From the NCBI RefSeq assembly GCF_031760065.1, contig NZ_CP134500.1, positions 2,480,001 to 2,544,000 of the forward strand: a DNA stretch of 64,000 nt, read 5' to 3'. A model generated the notes under the pieces. The model worked only from the letters and a program-made list of their open reading frames with translations, was not told where the DNA came from and searched no databases. Positions within the stretch are counted from its first letter, which is position 1. Each line of letters opens with the position of its first letter. This document shows positions 17,059 to 25,458 of this stretch, in pieces. Both the position numbers and the translations under genes were made by a program. This DNA is from Streptomyces durocortorensis. Lineage in GTDB: Bacteria > Actinomycetota > Actinomycetes > Streptomycetales > Streptomycetaceae.

Positions 17059-17619
17059 TCAGTTGAGCGAAGGGTCGTCCGGGTACGTGGCGATCATCGC
17101 GAGCTCGCTGCGCTGGCGGCGGAGCACCGCGCGCCAGAGCTGTTCCGGGCGCGGGGAGGACACGTCGCCGGGCTCCGACTCGACCACGTACCACGCGCCC
17201 TCGTTCAGCTCGCCCTCCAGCTGACCGGGGCCCCAGCCCGCGTAACCGGCGAAGATCCGCAGCGAACCGAGGGCCGGGCCGAGCAGCTCCGGCGGGGTCT
17301 CCAGGTCGACCAGACCGATCGCCCCGTGCACCCGGCGCCAGCCGAGCGGGCCCTCGTCGCCCGGGATCACCGCCACGCCGAGCGCGGAGTCGAGCGAGAC
17401 CGGGCCGCCCTGGAAGACGACGTCCGGCTCGCCGGCCAGCCCGGCCCAGGACGTGAGGATGTCACCGACGCCGACCGGGGTCGGGCGGTTCAGGACCACG
17501 CCGAGGGAGCCCTCCTCGTCGTGGTCGAGGAGCAGCACCACCGCGCGGTCGAAGTTCGGGTCCGCGAGGGCGGGTGTGGCCACGAGCAGTCGCCCTGTGA
17601 GCGAGGACACCTCGGTCAT
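17059..17619 (-). CDS. YqgE/AlgH family protein
   Basis: The 186-aa protein matches the YqgE/AlgH (DUF179) family from its first residues: LTGRLLVATPALADPNFDRAVVLLLDHDEEGSLGVVLNRPT, then VFQGGPV and the C-terminal FAGYAGWGPGQLEGELNEGAWYV. The family fold is known but its biochemical role is not settled. ATG 17619 is the start because homology begins there. It is divergent from murA, with 287 bp between them, a conserved neighbour relation in Streptomyces as far as I recall. Confidence 0.92.
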   Translation of the reverse strand: MTEVSSLTGRLLVATPALADPNFDRAVVLLLDHDEEGSLGVVLNRPTPVGVGDILTSWAGLAGEPDVVFQGGPVSLDSALGVAVIPGDEGPLGWRRVHGAIGLVDLETPPELLGPALGSLRIFAGYAGWGPGQLEGELNEGAWYVVESEPGDVSSPRPEQLWRAVLRRQRSELAMIATYPDDPSLN

Positions 17620-17763
17620 GGCAGAAATGATCCCGCATATTCGCCCTCCGCGGGGGCCGAGTGGACGGGATGGTCGCCCCACGAGAGCGAGCGCAGCTCA
17701 GGGCGCACGGAGGCACGGGGAGCGCACTGTGCGGCGGGGGCGCGGTGGGCCATCCGGACGGTA

Positions 17764-17847
17764 ACCCTCCGCAAGATCCGGTGAGCGGAGGGTGTTGTGG
17801 CGGATTCATGACGTTCGTACACCCCCCTTCGTCTTACGGAAGGGGGG
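17764..17847. promoter_or_regulatory. Two hairpins in the yqgE-murA divergent region
   Basis: ACCCTCCGC/GCGGAGGGT (17764-17772 with 17785-17793) and CCCCCCTTC/GAAGGGGGG (17822-17830 with 17839-17847) are perfect 9-bp inverted repeats. Both would be in a murA leader if transcription starts upstream of them; the second ends 59 bp before the murA ATG. They could act as attenuator, cruciform operator or roadblock between divergent genes. Confidence 0.4.
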
Positions 17848-17906
17848 TGGGAGGCCATTACCCTTTTCGTTGGCCCCCTGCCCGACCACTCCGGAACGCG
17901 AGATAC

Positions 17907-19247
17907 ATGACCGGCACAGACGATGTCCTGCTTGTCCACGGCGGCACCCCGCTGGAGGGCGAGATCCGCGTCCGAGGCGCCAAGAACCTGGTGCCGAAGG
18001 CCATGGTCGCCGCGCTGCTCGGCAGCGGGCCCAGCCGCCTCCGCAACGTTCCCGACATCCGTGACGTACGGGTGGTCCGGGGGCTTCTCCAACTGCACGG
18101 CGTCACCGTCCGCCCCGGCGACGAGCCGGGCGAACTGATCCTCGACCCCTCGCACGTCGAGTCCGCGAACGTCGCCGACATCGATGCCCACGCGGGTTCG
18201 TCGCGCATCCCGATCCTCTTCTGCGGCCCGCTGCTGCACCGCCTCGGCCACGCCTTCATCCCGGGCCTGGGCGGCTGCGACATCGGCGGCCGGCCGATCG
18301 ACTTCCACTTCGAGGTCCTCCGACAGTTCGGCGCGACCATCGAGAAGCGGGCGGACGGCCAGTATCTGGAGGCCCCGCAGCGGCTGCGCGGCACCAAGAT
18401 CCGGCTGCCGTACCCCTCGGTGGGCTCCACCGAGCAGGTGCTGCTCACCGCCGTCCTCGCCGAGGGCGTCACCGAGCTGTCCAACGCGGCCGTCGAGCCG
18501 GAGATCGAGGACCTCATCTGCGTACTGCAGAAGATGGGCGCGATCATCTCCATGGACACCGACCGGACCATCCGGATCACCGGTGTCGACAAGCTCGACG
18601 GTTACACCCACCGGGCGCTCCCGGACCGCCTGGAGGCGGCCTCCTGGGCGTCGGCGGCGCTGGCGACCGAGGGCAACATCTACGTGCGCGGCGCCCAGCA
18701 GCGCTCGATGATGACCTTCCTGAACACCTACCGCAAGGTCGGCGGCGCCTTCGAGATCGACGACGAGGGCATCCGCTTCTGGCACCCGGGCGGCGCGCTC
18801 AACGCCATCGCGCTGGAGACCGACGTCCACCCCGGCTTCCAGACCGACTGGCAGCAGCCCCTGGTGGTCGCGCTGACGCAGGCCGCGGGCCTCTCGATCG
18901 TCCACGAGACGGTGTACGAGTCCCGGCTCGGCTTCACCTCCGCGCTCAACCAGATGGGTGCGCACATCCAGCTCTACCGCGAGTGCCTGGGCGGCTCGGA
19001 CTGCCGCTTCGGCCAGCGCAACTTCCTGCACTCGGCGGTCGTCTCGGGACCGACGAAGCTCCAGGGCGCCGATCTGGTCATCCCCGACCTGCGCGGCGGC
19101 TTCTCGTACCTGATCGCGGCGCTGGCGGCCCAGGGGACCTCCCGGGTGCACGGCATCGACCTGATCAACCGCGGCTACGAGAACTTCATGGAGAAGCTGG
19201 AGAAGCTCGGCGCGAAGGTCGAGCTGCCGGGCGGTTCCCTGGTCTGA
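17907..19247 (+). CDS. murA: UDP-N-acetylglucosamine 1-carboxyvinyltransferase MurA
   Basis: This 446-aa enzyme catalyses the first committed step of peptidoglycan synthesis, transfer of enolpyruvate from PEP to UDP-GlcNAc in the cytoplasm. It has the two EPSP-synthase-like lobes, the N-terminal GAKNLVPKAMVAALL segment and the active-site loop PGLGGCDIGGRPIDFH, in which Cys124 is the residue attacked by fosfomycin. Because Cys is kept, the enzyme is not of the Cys-to-Asp resistant type. The start is ATG 17907 (MTGTDD); the frame is open upstream to 17661 but that part is not MurA-like. The gene is probably transcribed alone, with a strong terminator at 19286-19341. Confidence 0.96.
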   Translation: MTGTDDVLLVHGGTPLEGEIRVRGAKNLVPKAMVAALLGSGPSRLRNVPDIRDVRVVRGLLQLHGVTVRPGDEPGELILDPSHVESANVADIDAHAGSSRIPILFCGPLLHRLGHAFIPGLGGCDIGGRPIDFHFEVLRQFGATIEKRADGQYLEAPQRLRGTKIRLPYPSVGSTEQVLLTAVLAEGVTELSNAAVEPEIEDLICVLQKMGAIISMDTDRTIRITGVDKLDGYTHRALPDRLEAASWASAALATEGNIYVRGAQQRSMMTFLNTYRKVGGAFEIDDEGIRFWHPGGALNAIALETDVHPGFQTDWQQPLVVALTQAAGLSIVHETVYESRLGFTSALNQMGAHIQLYRECLGGSDCRFGQRNFLHSAVVSGPTKLQGADLVIPDLRGGFSYLIAALAAQGTSRVHGIDLINRGYENFMEKLEKLGAKVELPGGSLV

Positions 19248-19285
19248 CCCCGCACAGTGCTGCCGCACACAGCACTGCGCACCTC

Positions 19286-19341
19286 ATGAGCGGCCCGCCG
19301 CCCCGCCCCCTCAGGAGGGGCCGGGGCGGCGGGCCGCTCAT
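19286..19341. terminator. Bidirectional terminator between murA and the AraC remnant
   Basis: A perfect 20-bp stem (ATGAGCGGCCCGCCGCCCCG at 19286-19305 with its complement at 19322-19341) caps a C/G-rich loop that can pair further. It serves murA on the plus strand and the convergent AraC remnant on the minus strand; its distal arm overlaps the AraC stop codon. Confidence 0.85.
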
Positions 19342-19924
19342 GCGTCAGAAGGCCCCGCGGCGGCCCTCGAACGGGCGTACCGGCCCGGGGTGGTACCCGC
19401 GATCCGCCGGAAGTGCCGGGTGAGGTGGGACTGGTCGTGGAAGCCGACAGCGGTCGCCGCCTCGCCGGGCGGCATCCCGTCGAGCAGCAGGCGGCGGGCC
19501 CGGTCGACGCGGCGGGCCGTCACGTACTGGTGCGGCGCGATGGCGTAGGCCGCGCTGAAGGCCCGTACGAGATGGGTGGGGTGCGCGTGGACCAGCCGGG
19601 CGGCCTCGGCCAGCGTGACCCCCTCGCACAGCCGCTCGTCCAGAAGCTCGCGCAGGTCCCGCGCGACGCCCCGCGGAAGCCGCCGGAGGTCGCGGGCGAA
19701 CCGTTGTGCGGGACCTGCGGCGGCAGCAGGCTCACCGTGCCGTCCGGGGTGCCGCGCTCGTGACGGTCCAGGTCGTAGCGGACGGCCCCGTCGTCGACGA
19801 TCAGAAGCGTCCAGGCGTCGTGCACGTGCATGGGGTAGGCGGCGTGTTCGGTGAAGCGGGCGTGGAAGACCTCCACGATGCCCGGGACCGCCGGACGCCA
19901 GGCCGACATCTCCTGCCGTGGCAT
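19338..19924 (-). pseudogene. AraC-family regulator with internal deletion and frameshift
   Basis: Two parts of one AraC regulator are in different frames. The N-terminal cupin part (from ATG 19924, with MHVHDAWTLLIVDDGAVRYDLDRH and VSLLPPQVPHNGS) runs to about GGFR near 19675. The C-terminal double helix-turn-helix (RDLRELLDERL, VTLAEAARLVHAHPTHLVRAF, VGFHDQSHLTRHFRRIAGTTPGRYAR) follows immediately but in another frame down to 19338. Together they give about 195 residues where this family has roughly 270-300; the linker expected between the domains (usually beginning with a KRVLYLD-like strand) is missing. The simplest reading is an out-of-frame deletion, leaving the gene broken. It is divergent from the DUF2000 gene, its likely former target. 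A sequencing error alone would restore the frame but not the missing linker. Confidence 0.75.
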
Positions 19925-19945
19925 CGCGTCCTCCTGCCGTGGCAT
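19910..19945 (-). repeat. Tandem duplication at the AraC start codon
   Basis: CTCCTGCCGTGGCAT occurs at 19910-19924 and 19931-19945 (21-bp period). On the minus strand each copy reads ATG CCA CGG CAG GAG, so both a start codon and an AGGAG are duplicated and the AGGAGG of the outer copy serves the inner ATG. Confidence 0.75.
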
Positions 19946-19997
19946 CACGCAAAGAACGTACAAGACCCCGGCCGGGACCACCGGCCAGTCTCGGACC

Positions 19998-20489
19998 ATG
20001 AGAAACACGACCACCGGGACCACCGGGACCACCGGGACCACCGGGACCGCAGAGAGCGCAGAGAGCGAGAACGCTCCCGTCCGCTTCGATACGAGGATCG
20101 CGGTGCTGCTCCGCGACGACCTGGAGACCTGGCAGCGCCTGAACGTGACCGCCTTCCTGGTCAGCGGCCTGGGCACGGCGGCGCCCGAGGTGATCGGCGA
20201 GCCCTACGAGGACGCCGACGCCACCGCGTACCTGCCGATGCTGCGCCAGCCCGTGCTGGTCTTCGAGGGGGCGAAGGAGACGCTGACCGCCGCGCACACG
20301 AAGGCGCTCTCCCGGTCCCTGGCGACGGCCGTGTTCACCTCGGACCTGTTCGGTACGGGGAACGACCGGGACAACCGGGCCGCCGTACGGGCAGTGGGGC
20401 GGGACGCGCTCGATCTGGTGGGCCTTGCCGTGTACGGGCCGCGCAACGCCGTGGACAAGGCCCTCAAGGGCGCGCGGCTGCATCCCTGA
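19998..20489 (+). CDS. DUF2000 family protein
   Basis: The 163-aa protein has a repetitive, probably disordered N-terminus (TTGTTGTTGTTGTAESAESE) and from about residue 30 the DUF2000 domain: RIAVLLRDDLETWQRLNVTAFLVSG, YLPMLRQPVLVFEG and FTSDLFGTGNDRDNRAAVRAVG. The fold is related to peptidyl-tRNA hydrolase 2-like proteins as I recall, but the function is unknown. ATG 19998 is chosen as start; the frame is open upstream to 19851, which lies in the divergent AraC gene. The partner regulator appears to be broken, so expression may be constitutive or silent. Confidence 0.8.
   Translation: MRNTTTGTTGTTGTTGTAESAESENAPVRFDTRIAVLLRDDLETWQRLNVTAFLVSGLGTAAPEVIGEPYEDADATAYLPMLRQPVLVFEGAKETLTAAHTKALSRSLATAVFTSDLFGTGNDRDNRAAVRAVGRDALDLVGLAVYGPRNAVDKALKGARLHP
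20010..20045 (+). repeat. Nine-base microsatellite in the DUF2000 gene
   Basis: ACCACCGGG is repeated four times exactly (20010-20045), coding for four Thr-Thr-Gly units; it is followed by two copies of GCAGAGAGC. Because the unit is a multiple of three, copy-number change alters length, not frame. Confidence 0.85.
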
Positions 20490-20552
20490 CCCCGGGGAGC
20501 CTCACCCGCGTGCGGGCGCCCGAGCGGGGCGCATGTGCCCCTGGCATGCATG

Positions 20553-20586
20553 AGGGCGGCCACCCCTGGTCGGGAGTGGCCGCCCT
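20553..20586 (-). terminator. Terminator between DUF2000 gene and hupA
   Basis: AGGGCGGCCAC (20553-20563) pairs perfectly with GTGGCCGCCCT (20576-20586). It lies 17 bp past the hupA stop and 63 bp past the convergent DUF2000 stop, so it can serve both. Confidence 0.75.
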
Positions 20587-20603
20587 GCTTGCGCCTTCGA
20601 GGG

Positions 20604-20885
20604 TTACTTGCCCTTGGCGGCTTCCTTGAGCTTCGAGCCCGCGGAGACCTTCACGCTGTAGCCGGCGGGGATGTTGATCGGGTCGCCGGTCTGCGGGTTC
20701 CGAGCGGTGCGAGCGGCACGGTGGGTGCGCTCGAAGGTCAGGAAGCCGGGGATGGTGACCTTCTCGTCGCCCTTGGCGACGATCTCACCGACGGTCTCGG
20801 CGAGCGCGGCCAGCACGGCGTCGGCGTCCTTGCGAGTCACCTCGGCGCGGTCGGCCAGGGCGGCCACCAGCTCACTGCGGTTCAT
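20604..20885 (-). CDS. hupA: HU-family nucleoid protein HupA
   Basis: This 93-aa protein is a canonical short HU: MNRSELVAALADRAEVTRKDADAVLAALAETVGEIV forms the dimerising helices and the beta-arm region contains GFLTFERTHRAARTARNPQTGDPINIPAGYSVKVSAGSKLK. It binds and bends DNA as a dimer. It lacks the long Lys/Ala tail of the second Streptomyces HU (HupS), so it is the vegetative HupA type. The gene stands alone, with a terminator on one side and a 329-bp upstream region holding a perfect palindrome. Confidence 0.96.
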   Translation of the reverse strand: MNRSELVAALADRAEVTRKDADAVLAALAETVGEIVAKGDEKVTIPGFLTFERTHRAARTARNPQTGDPINIPAGYSVKVSAGSKLKEAAKGK

Positions 20886-21214
20886 GTTGTTACTCCCGTG
20901 TTCTTCTTGCCTGTGAGGCGTGAGATCGAAGCCGATGCTGCCAGGGCCCTCTGACAGTCCCCGGACCCGGGTCTGATGTCAGACCCTCTCGCCCGATTAC
21001 GCATCCTGCCCCCACCAGCGGCGGGAAAGCCAATCCGGAACCCTTCGGGGTCAATGAAAAGCGCCACGGTTTGCTCGTGGTGACGCTCCGTCGACTTGGC
21101 CGAGCGGTCCGCAGCGGATGCCGGGCCCCGCAAGGCCCACTGCCCGCCCACCCTAAAGGGGCGTTTGGGGCGCCGCGACCCGCGACGCGCCGTAGGGGCC
21201 CGCCGGGCGCCGGG
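20886..21214. other. hupA upstream region
   Basis: No gene is supported in this 329-bp stretch between hupA and the malic-enzyme stop, both on the minus strand. It must carry the hupA promoter. A TTGACC hexamer lies near 21048-21053 on the minus strand and a palindrome at 20969-20986 lies 84-101 bp before the start codon. Confidence 0.5.
20969..20986. promoter_or_regulatory. Perfect palindrome in the hupA leader
   Basis: GGGTCTGATGTCAGACCC has 8-bp perfect arms around a two-base centre. It is an operator-like site or very short hairpin upstream of hupA; the binding protein is unknown. Confidence 0.5.
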
Positions 21215-22651
21215 TCAGGGGGACGTGGAGGAGGCCGGGCCGGTGCCCGCGGCGGCCTTCGCGGCGGCCCGGACGGCTCCGGCGACCGCGCCCGCGACCT
21301 TGTCGTTGAAGACCGAGGGGATGATGTAGTTCGCGTTGACCTCGTCCTCGGCGACCACGTCGGCGAGGGCTCCGGCGGCGGCGAGCATCATCTCCGTGTT
21401 GACGGTGCGGGACTGGGCGTCCAGCAGACCGCGGAAGACACCCGGGAAGACCAGCACATTGTTGATCTGGTTGGGGAAGTCGGAGCGGCCGGTGGCGACA
21501 ACCGCCGCCGTCTGGCGGGCGATTGCCGGATCGACCTCGGGGTCCGGGTTCGCGAGCGCGAACACGATCGCACCGTTCGCCATCGCCGCGACGTCGTCGC
21601 CGTTCAGCACGTTCGGGGCGGAGACGCCGATGAAGACGTCGGCGCCGACGACAGCCTCCTTGAGGGTGCCGGTGACACCCTCGGGGTTGGTGTTGTCGGC
21701 GATCCAGCGCAGCGGTGAGCCGGAGGACGCGGCGACCAGGTCCTCGCGTCCGGCGTGCACCACACCGTGGATGTCGGCGACGACGGCGTGCTTGACGCCC
21801 GCGGCGATGAGCAGCTTCAGGATCGCCGTACCGGCGGCTCCGGCACCGGACATGACGACGCGTACGTCCCCGATGCTCTTGCCCACCACGCGCAGGGCGT
21901 TGGTCAGCGCGGCCAGGACGACGATCGCGGTGCCGTGCTGGTCGTCGTGGAAGACGGGGATGTCGAGGGCCTCGCGCAGCCGGGCCTCGATCTCGAAGCA
22001 GCGGGGGGCGGAGATGTCCTCCAGGTTGATGCCCGCGAAGCCGGGGGCGATCGCCTTGACGATCTCGACGATCGCGTCGGTGTCCTGGGTGTCCAGGCAG
22101 ATCGGCCAGGCGTCGATGCCCGCGAAGCGCTTGAAGAGGGCCGCCTTGCCCTCCATGACGGGCAGCGCGGCCATCGGGCCGATGTTGCCCAGGCCCAGCA
22201 CCGCGGAGCCGTCCGTCACGACTGCGACGGAGTTGCGCTTGATGGTGAGGCGGCGCGCGTCCTCGGGGTTCTCGGCGATGGCCATGCAGACCCGGGCGAC
22301 GCCGGGGGTGTAGATCATCGAGAGGTCGTCGCGGTTGCGGATGGGGTGCTTGGACGCCATCTCGATCTTGCCGCCGAGGTGCATCAGGAACGTACGGTCG
22401 GAGACCTTGCCGAGCACGACGCCCTCGATGTCGCGCAGACCTTCGACGATCTCGTCCGCGTGCGAGGTGGAGGAGGCCGCGATGGTCACGTCGATCCGCA
22501 GCTTCTCGTGGCCGGAGGCGGTCACGTCGAGGCCGGTGACCGAGCCCCCCGACGACTCCACGGCCGTGGTGAGCTGGGAGACCGCGGTGCCGCTCGCGGG
22601 CACCTCCAGCCTGACCGTCATCGAGTACGAGACGCTGGGCGCCGTTGCCAT
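21215..22651 (-). CDS. NAD(P)-dependent malic enzyme with N-terminal ACT domain
   Basis: The 478-aa protein decarboxylates malate to pyruvate, feeding NAD(P)H and pyruvate to growth and lipid synthesis. The first ~85 residues form an ACT-like regulatory domain (SYSMTVRLEVPASGTAVSQLTTAVESSGGSVTGLDV), followed by the malic domain (SMIYTPGVARVC, GDGSAVLGLGNIGPMAALPVMEGKAALF, INLEDISAPRCFEIE, DDQHGTA) and the NAD-binding domain (VVMSGAGAAGTAILKLL). ATG 22651 is the start because GAAGGA lies six bases upstream; the frame stays open to 23308 but the upstream part is Arg/Gly-rich and not conserved in type. I recall this gene next to hupA in S. coelicolor. Confidence 0.93.
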   Translation of the reverse strand: MATAPSVSYSMTVRLEVPASGTAVSQLTTAVESSGGSVTGLDVTASGHEKLRIDVTIAASSTSHADEIVEGLRDIEGVVLGKVSDRTFLMHLGGKIEMASKHPIRNRDDLSMIYTPGVARVCMAIAENPEDARRLTIKRNSVAVVTDGSAVLGLGNIGPMAALPVMEGKAALFKRFAGIDAWPICLDTQDTDAIVEIVKAIAPGFAGINLEDISAPRCFEIEARLREALDIPVFHDDQHGTAIVVLAALTNALRVVGKSIGDVRVVMSGAGAAGTAILKLLIAAGVKHAVVADIHGVVHAGREDLVAASSGSPLRWIADNTNPEGVTGTLKEAVVGADVFIGVSAPNVLNGDDVAAMANGAIVFALANPDPEVDPAIARQTAAVVATGRSDFPNQINNVLVFPGVFRGLLDAQSRTVNTEMMLAAAGALADVVAEDEVNANYIIPSVFNDKVAGAVAGAVRAAAKAAAGTGPASSTSP

Positions 22652-23076
22652 GGCCGAGTCCTTCGCTTTCCTTAGCTTCATTGCCGCGCAACCGGAACCC
22701 TCGTTCCGGACACGCTTCCCGATCGTCGCACCTACCGACTGGTAGCCGGTAATGACTGCCGCCTTTCGGAAAGTAGTTTCCACCATACGAGAAGTGACCC
22801 GTTCGGCGGAACCCCCAACCGCTGCGCAAACGAGAACAGACCCGCGCCACCAACAGGTGACGCGGGTCTGTCTTCTTCGCTCAGGTGGCACCGGCCCGCC
22901 ATGCTCGCCTCGCGGCAAGTGGTCGCTCGTAGCGACGAAGGTTGGGCCCGGGGGCTTGGATCGAGCCGGTGCCAGTACCACGGTAACAAAGACCCACGAG
23001 AAGTGATTCCCGTGCGACAGGTTGACCCGCGAAACCCGCGCGGACCACCCGATCGGCCATTCCCAGGTGGCCGGTG
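22652..23076. other. Intergenic region between helicase and malic enzyme
   Basis: No gene is supported in these 425 bp. The stretch holds the terminator at 22836-22871 and the promoter of the minus-strand malic-enzyme gene between that hairpin and 22651. No conserved operator is evident. Confidence 0.5.
22836..22871. terminator. Hairpin terminator downstream of the HelD-like gene
   Basis: ACAGACCCGCG (22836-22846) pairs perfectly with CGCGGGTCTGT (22861-22871), with an inner CACC/GGTG pairing. T-rich bases flank it on both sides (TCTTCTT on plus, TTCTCGTTT on minus). Confidence 0.7.
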
Positions 23077-25455
23077 TCAGTCCCTCAGCAGGTCCGGGAC
23101 CCCGTCCTCGTCCGGCAGGTCGCGCTCCCCCGAGACCACCGTGAGCTGCTGCGTCGCCCGGGTCAGCGCCACGTACAGCACCCGCAGTCCGGCCGGGGAC
23201 TCGTCCGCGATCTCCGCGGGCGAGACGACCACCGTGGCGTCGTACTCCAGGCCCTTCGCCTCCAGGCTGCCCAGCGCCACGACCCGCTCCCCCAACTCGG
23301 CGAGCCACCCGCGGGCCTGCGCGCGCCGGTTCATCGCGACGACCACGCCGACCGTGCCGTCCACCTCCGCGAGCAGCCGCCGCGCCTCCTCACGGACCGC
23401 GGCGGCCAGGTCGCCGCCCTCGACCGGCACGAAGCGCGGCACCACCCCGGTCGACCGGACCGCCGCCGGGGACTGCGTCCCGGGCATGGCCAGCGCCAGC
23501 ACCTTCGCGGCCAGCTCCGCGATCTCCGCCGGGTTGCGGTAGTTGACGGTGAGGGTGAAGCGGCGGCGCGGCCGGGAGCCGAGTGCCTCGTCCCGGGCGG
23601 CGGCCGCCTCGTCCGGATCGGACCAGGAGGACTGGGCCGGGTCGCCCACGATCGTCCAGGTGGCGTGCCGGCCCCGGCGGCCGACCATGCGCCACTGCAT
23701 CGGAGTGAGGTCCTGGGCCTCGTCGACGATGACGTGCGCGTACTCGGTGCGCTCCGCCGCCAGCCGCTCGGCCCGCTCCCACTGGGTCTCCTCGCGCTGC
23801 GGCATCAGCTCCTCCAGGCCGGAGAGCTGGTCCAGCGGGTCCATCTCGCGCTTCCGCTTCGGCCGGTGCGGCGTGCCGAGGAGGGCCTGGAGCTCGTCCA
23901 GGAGCGCCACGTCGTGGACGGAGAGCGGACCACTGCCGTCCGCGTCCAGCCGCTTCAGGGAGCGGGCCAGGCGGCGCACCTCGCCCTGGTTCAGAATCCG
24001 CCGTCCCCAGCGGGCCAGGCGCTTCTCGTCCGCCATCGCGGCCAGCACCCGGCGCGGGGTCAGCTCGGGCCACCAGGCGTCGAGGAACTCCAGGAACGGG
24101 GTCTCGGTCGAGACGTCCTCGTCGAACGAGGAGCGCAGCTCCGCGATCAGCTGAGGGTCGGTGTAGCGGCCGCGCCCCGAGGACTTGTTCCACAGGGCGT
24201 CCAGCAGCAGCTTGCGGGCGCGCGGGCGCAGCAGATTGACCGGCGCGGTGCCGCCGAGGGCGTTGTGCCGGATGCGCTTGAGCTCCTCGGCCTCCAGCTC
24301 GATCCGGGCGCCGAACGCGACCACCCGCAGCCGGTCCGGGGTGGCCGTGGGGCGGCCGCGCTCGGGCTCGTCGCCGAAGGAGAGCTGGCCCTCGTCCGCC
24401 TTCGGCGCGGAACGGCCCTGCTCCAGCGCGCCCCTGGCCGCCTTGCGCAGCACATGGAGCATCCGGGACGAGCCCTTGACGCGGGCCACGGCCGGTTCGT
24501 CGTACGCGGTGGCGCCTTCGACGCCCGCCGCCTCGTCCGACAGCGAACCGATCGCGCGGATCGCGACCTGGCCCTCCTCGCCGAGCGAGGGCAGCACCCC
24601 TTCGGTGTACGCGACCAGCAGCGGCGTCGGCGAGACGATCAGGATGCCGCCCGCGTACCGCCGCCGGTCCTGGTAGAGCAGATACGCCGCCCGGTGCAGG
24701 GCGACCGCCGTCTTTCCGGTGCCGGGGCCGCCGGTGACCTCGGTGACGGAGGCGGCGGGGGCCCGGATGACCAGGTCCTGTTCGGCCTGGATGGAGGAGA
24801 CGATGTCCCGCATGGTGTGGCTGCGGGCCTGGCCGAGGGCGGCCATCAGCGCGCCGTCGCCGATCACCGGCAGCTTCTCGCCGTCGAGGAACGCGGTCAG
24901 CTCCGGGCGCATCAGGTCGTCCTCGACCCCGAGGACCTTTCGGCCCTTGGAGCGGATGACCCGGCGGCGCACGACCCGGCCGGGGTCCTTCGGGGTGGAG
25001 CGGTAGAACGGGGCGGCGGCCGGGGCCCGCCAGTCGATCACCAGCGGCGCGTAGTCGCTGTCCAGCACCCCGATCCGGCCGATGTGGAGCGTCTCCGCGA
25101 TGTCGGCGGTGGCGTCCTCGCGTACGGAGTCGTCGGCCGGTTCGACGGAGGTGTACGCGCCGTCCGGGCCGCGCTCCCCGTCCTTGCCGAGCAGCAGGTC
25201 GATCCTCCCGAAGAGGAAGTCCTCGAACTCGCTGTTCAGCCGGTTGAGGTGAATCCCGGCCCGGAACACCTGGGCGTCGCGCTCGGCGAGCGCGCCCGGC
25301 GTACCGACCTGGCCGCGCTTGACGGCGTCGTTCATAAGGAATTCCGCCTCGTGGATCTTCTCCTCAAGGCGGTGATAAACCCGGTCGAGATGTTCCTGCT
25401 CGACACCGATCTCCCGGTCCCGCAGCGATTCGACAGCGGCATCCTGCGCGGCCAC
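23077..25455 (-). CDS. HelD-like superfamily 1 helicase, RNA polymerase remodelling protein
   Basis: The 792-aa protein has the layout of HelD/HelR proteins: an N-terminal antiparallel coiled coil (about 15-90, EQEHLDRVYHRLEEKIHEAEF) that can reach into the RNA polymerase secondary channel, then the split UvrD-like ATPase with Walker A (TGGPGTGKTAVALHRAAYLLY, about 240-260) and Walker B/motif III (VIVDEAQDLTPMQWRMVGRRG, TWTIVGDPAQSSW), and late motifs (NYRNPAEI, GLEYDATVVV, YVALTRATQQL). HelD proteins strip stalled RNA polymerase from DNA; actinobacterial members can protect it from rifamycins. The start GTG 25455 lies three bases after a purine-rich ribosome site buried in an inverted repeat. 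The gene stands alone between rsuA and the malic-enzyme gene. Confidence 0.92.
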   Translation of the reverse strand: MAAQDAAVESLRDREIGVEQEHLDRVYHRLEEKIHEAEFLMNDAVKRGQVGTPGALAERDAQVFRAGIHLNRLNSEFEDFLFGRIDLLLGKDGERGPDGAYTSVEPADDSVREDATADIAETLHIGRIGVLDSDYAPLVIDWRAPAAAPFYRSTPKDPGRVVRRRVIRSKGRKVLGVEDDLMRPELTAFLDGEKLPVIGDGALMAALGQARSHTMRDIVSSIQAEQDLVIRAPAASVTEVTGGPGTGKTAVALHRAAYLLYQDRRRYAGGILIVSPTPLLVAYTEGVLPSLGEEGQVAIRAIGSLSDEAAGVEGATAYDEPAVARVKGSSRMLHVLRKAARGALEQGRSAPKADEGQLSFGDEPERGRPTATPDRLRVVAFGARIELEAEELKRIRHNALGGTAPVNLLRPRARKLLLDALWNKSSGRGRYTDPQLIAELRSSFDEDVSTETPFLEFLDAWWPELTPRRVLAAMADEKRLARWGRRILNQGEVRRLARSLKRLDADGSGPLSVHDVALLDELQALLGTPHRPKRKREMDPLDQLSGLEELMPQREETQWERAERLAAERTEYAHVIVDEAQDLTPMQWRMVGRRGRHATWTIVGDPAQSSWSDPDEAAAARDEALGSRPRRRFTLTVNYRNPAEIAELAAKVLALAMPGTQSPAAVRSTGVVPRFVPVEGGDLAAAVREEARRLLAEVDGTVGVVVAMNRRAQARGWLAELGERVVALGSLEAKGLEYDATVVVSPAEIADESPAGLRVLYVALTRATQQLTVVSGERDLPDEDGVPDLLRD

Positions 25456-25458
25456 CGA

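Noticed and set aside
22652..23308. N-terminal extension of the malic enzyme
   Set aside because: The frame is open but Arg/Gly-rich, overlaps the helicase gene's 3' end, and a good ribosome site precedes ATG 22651.
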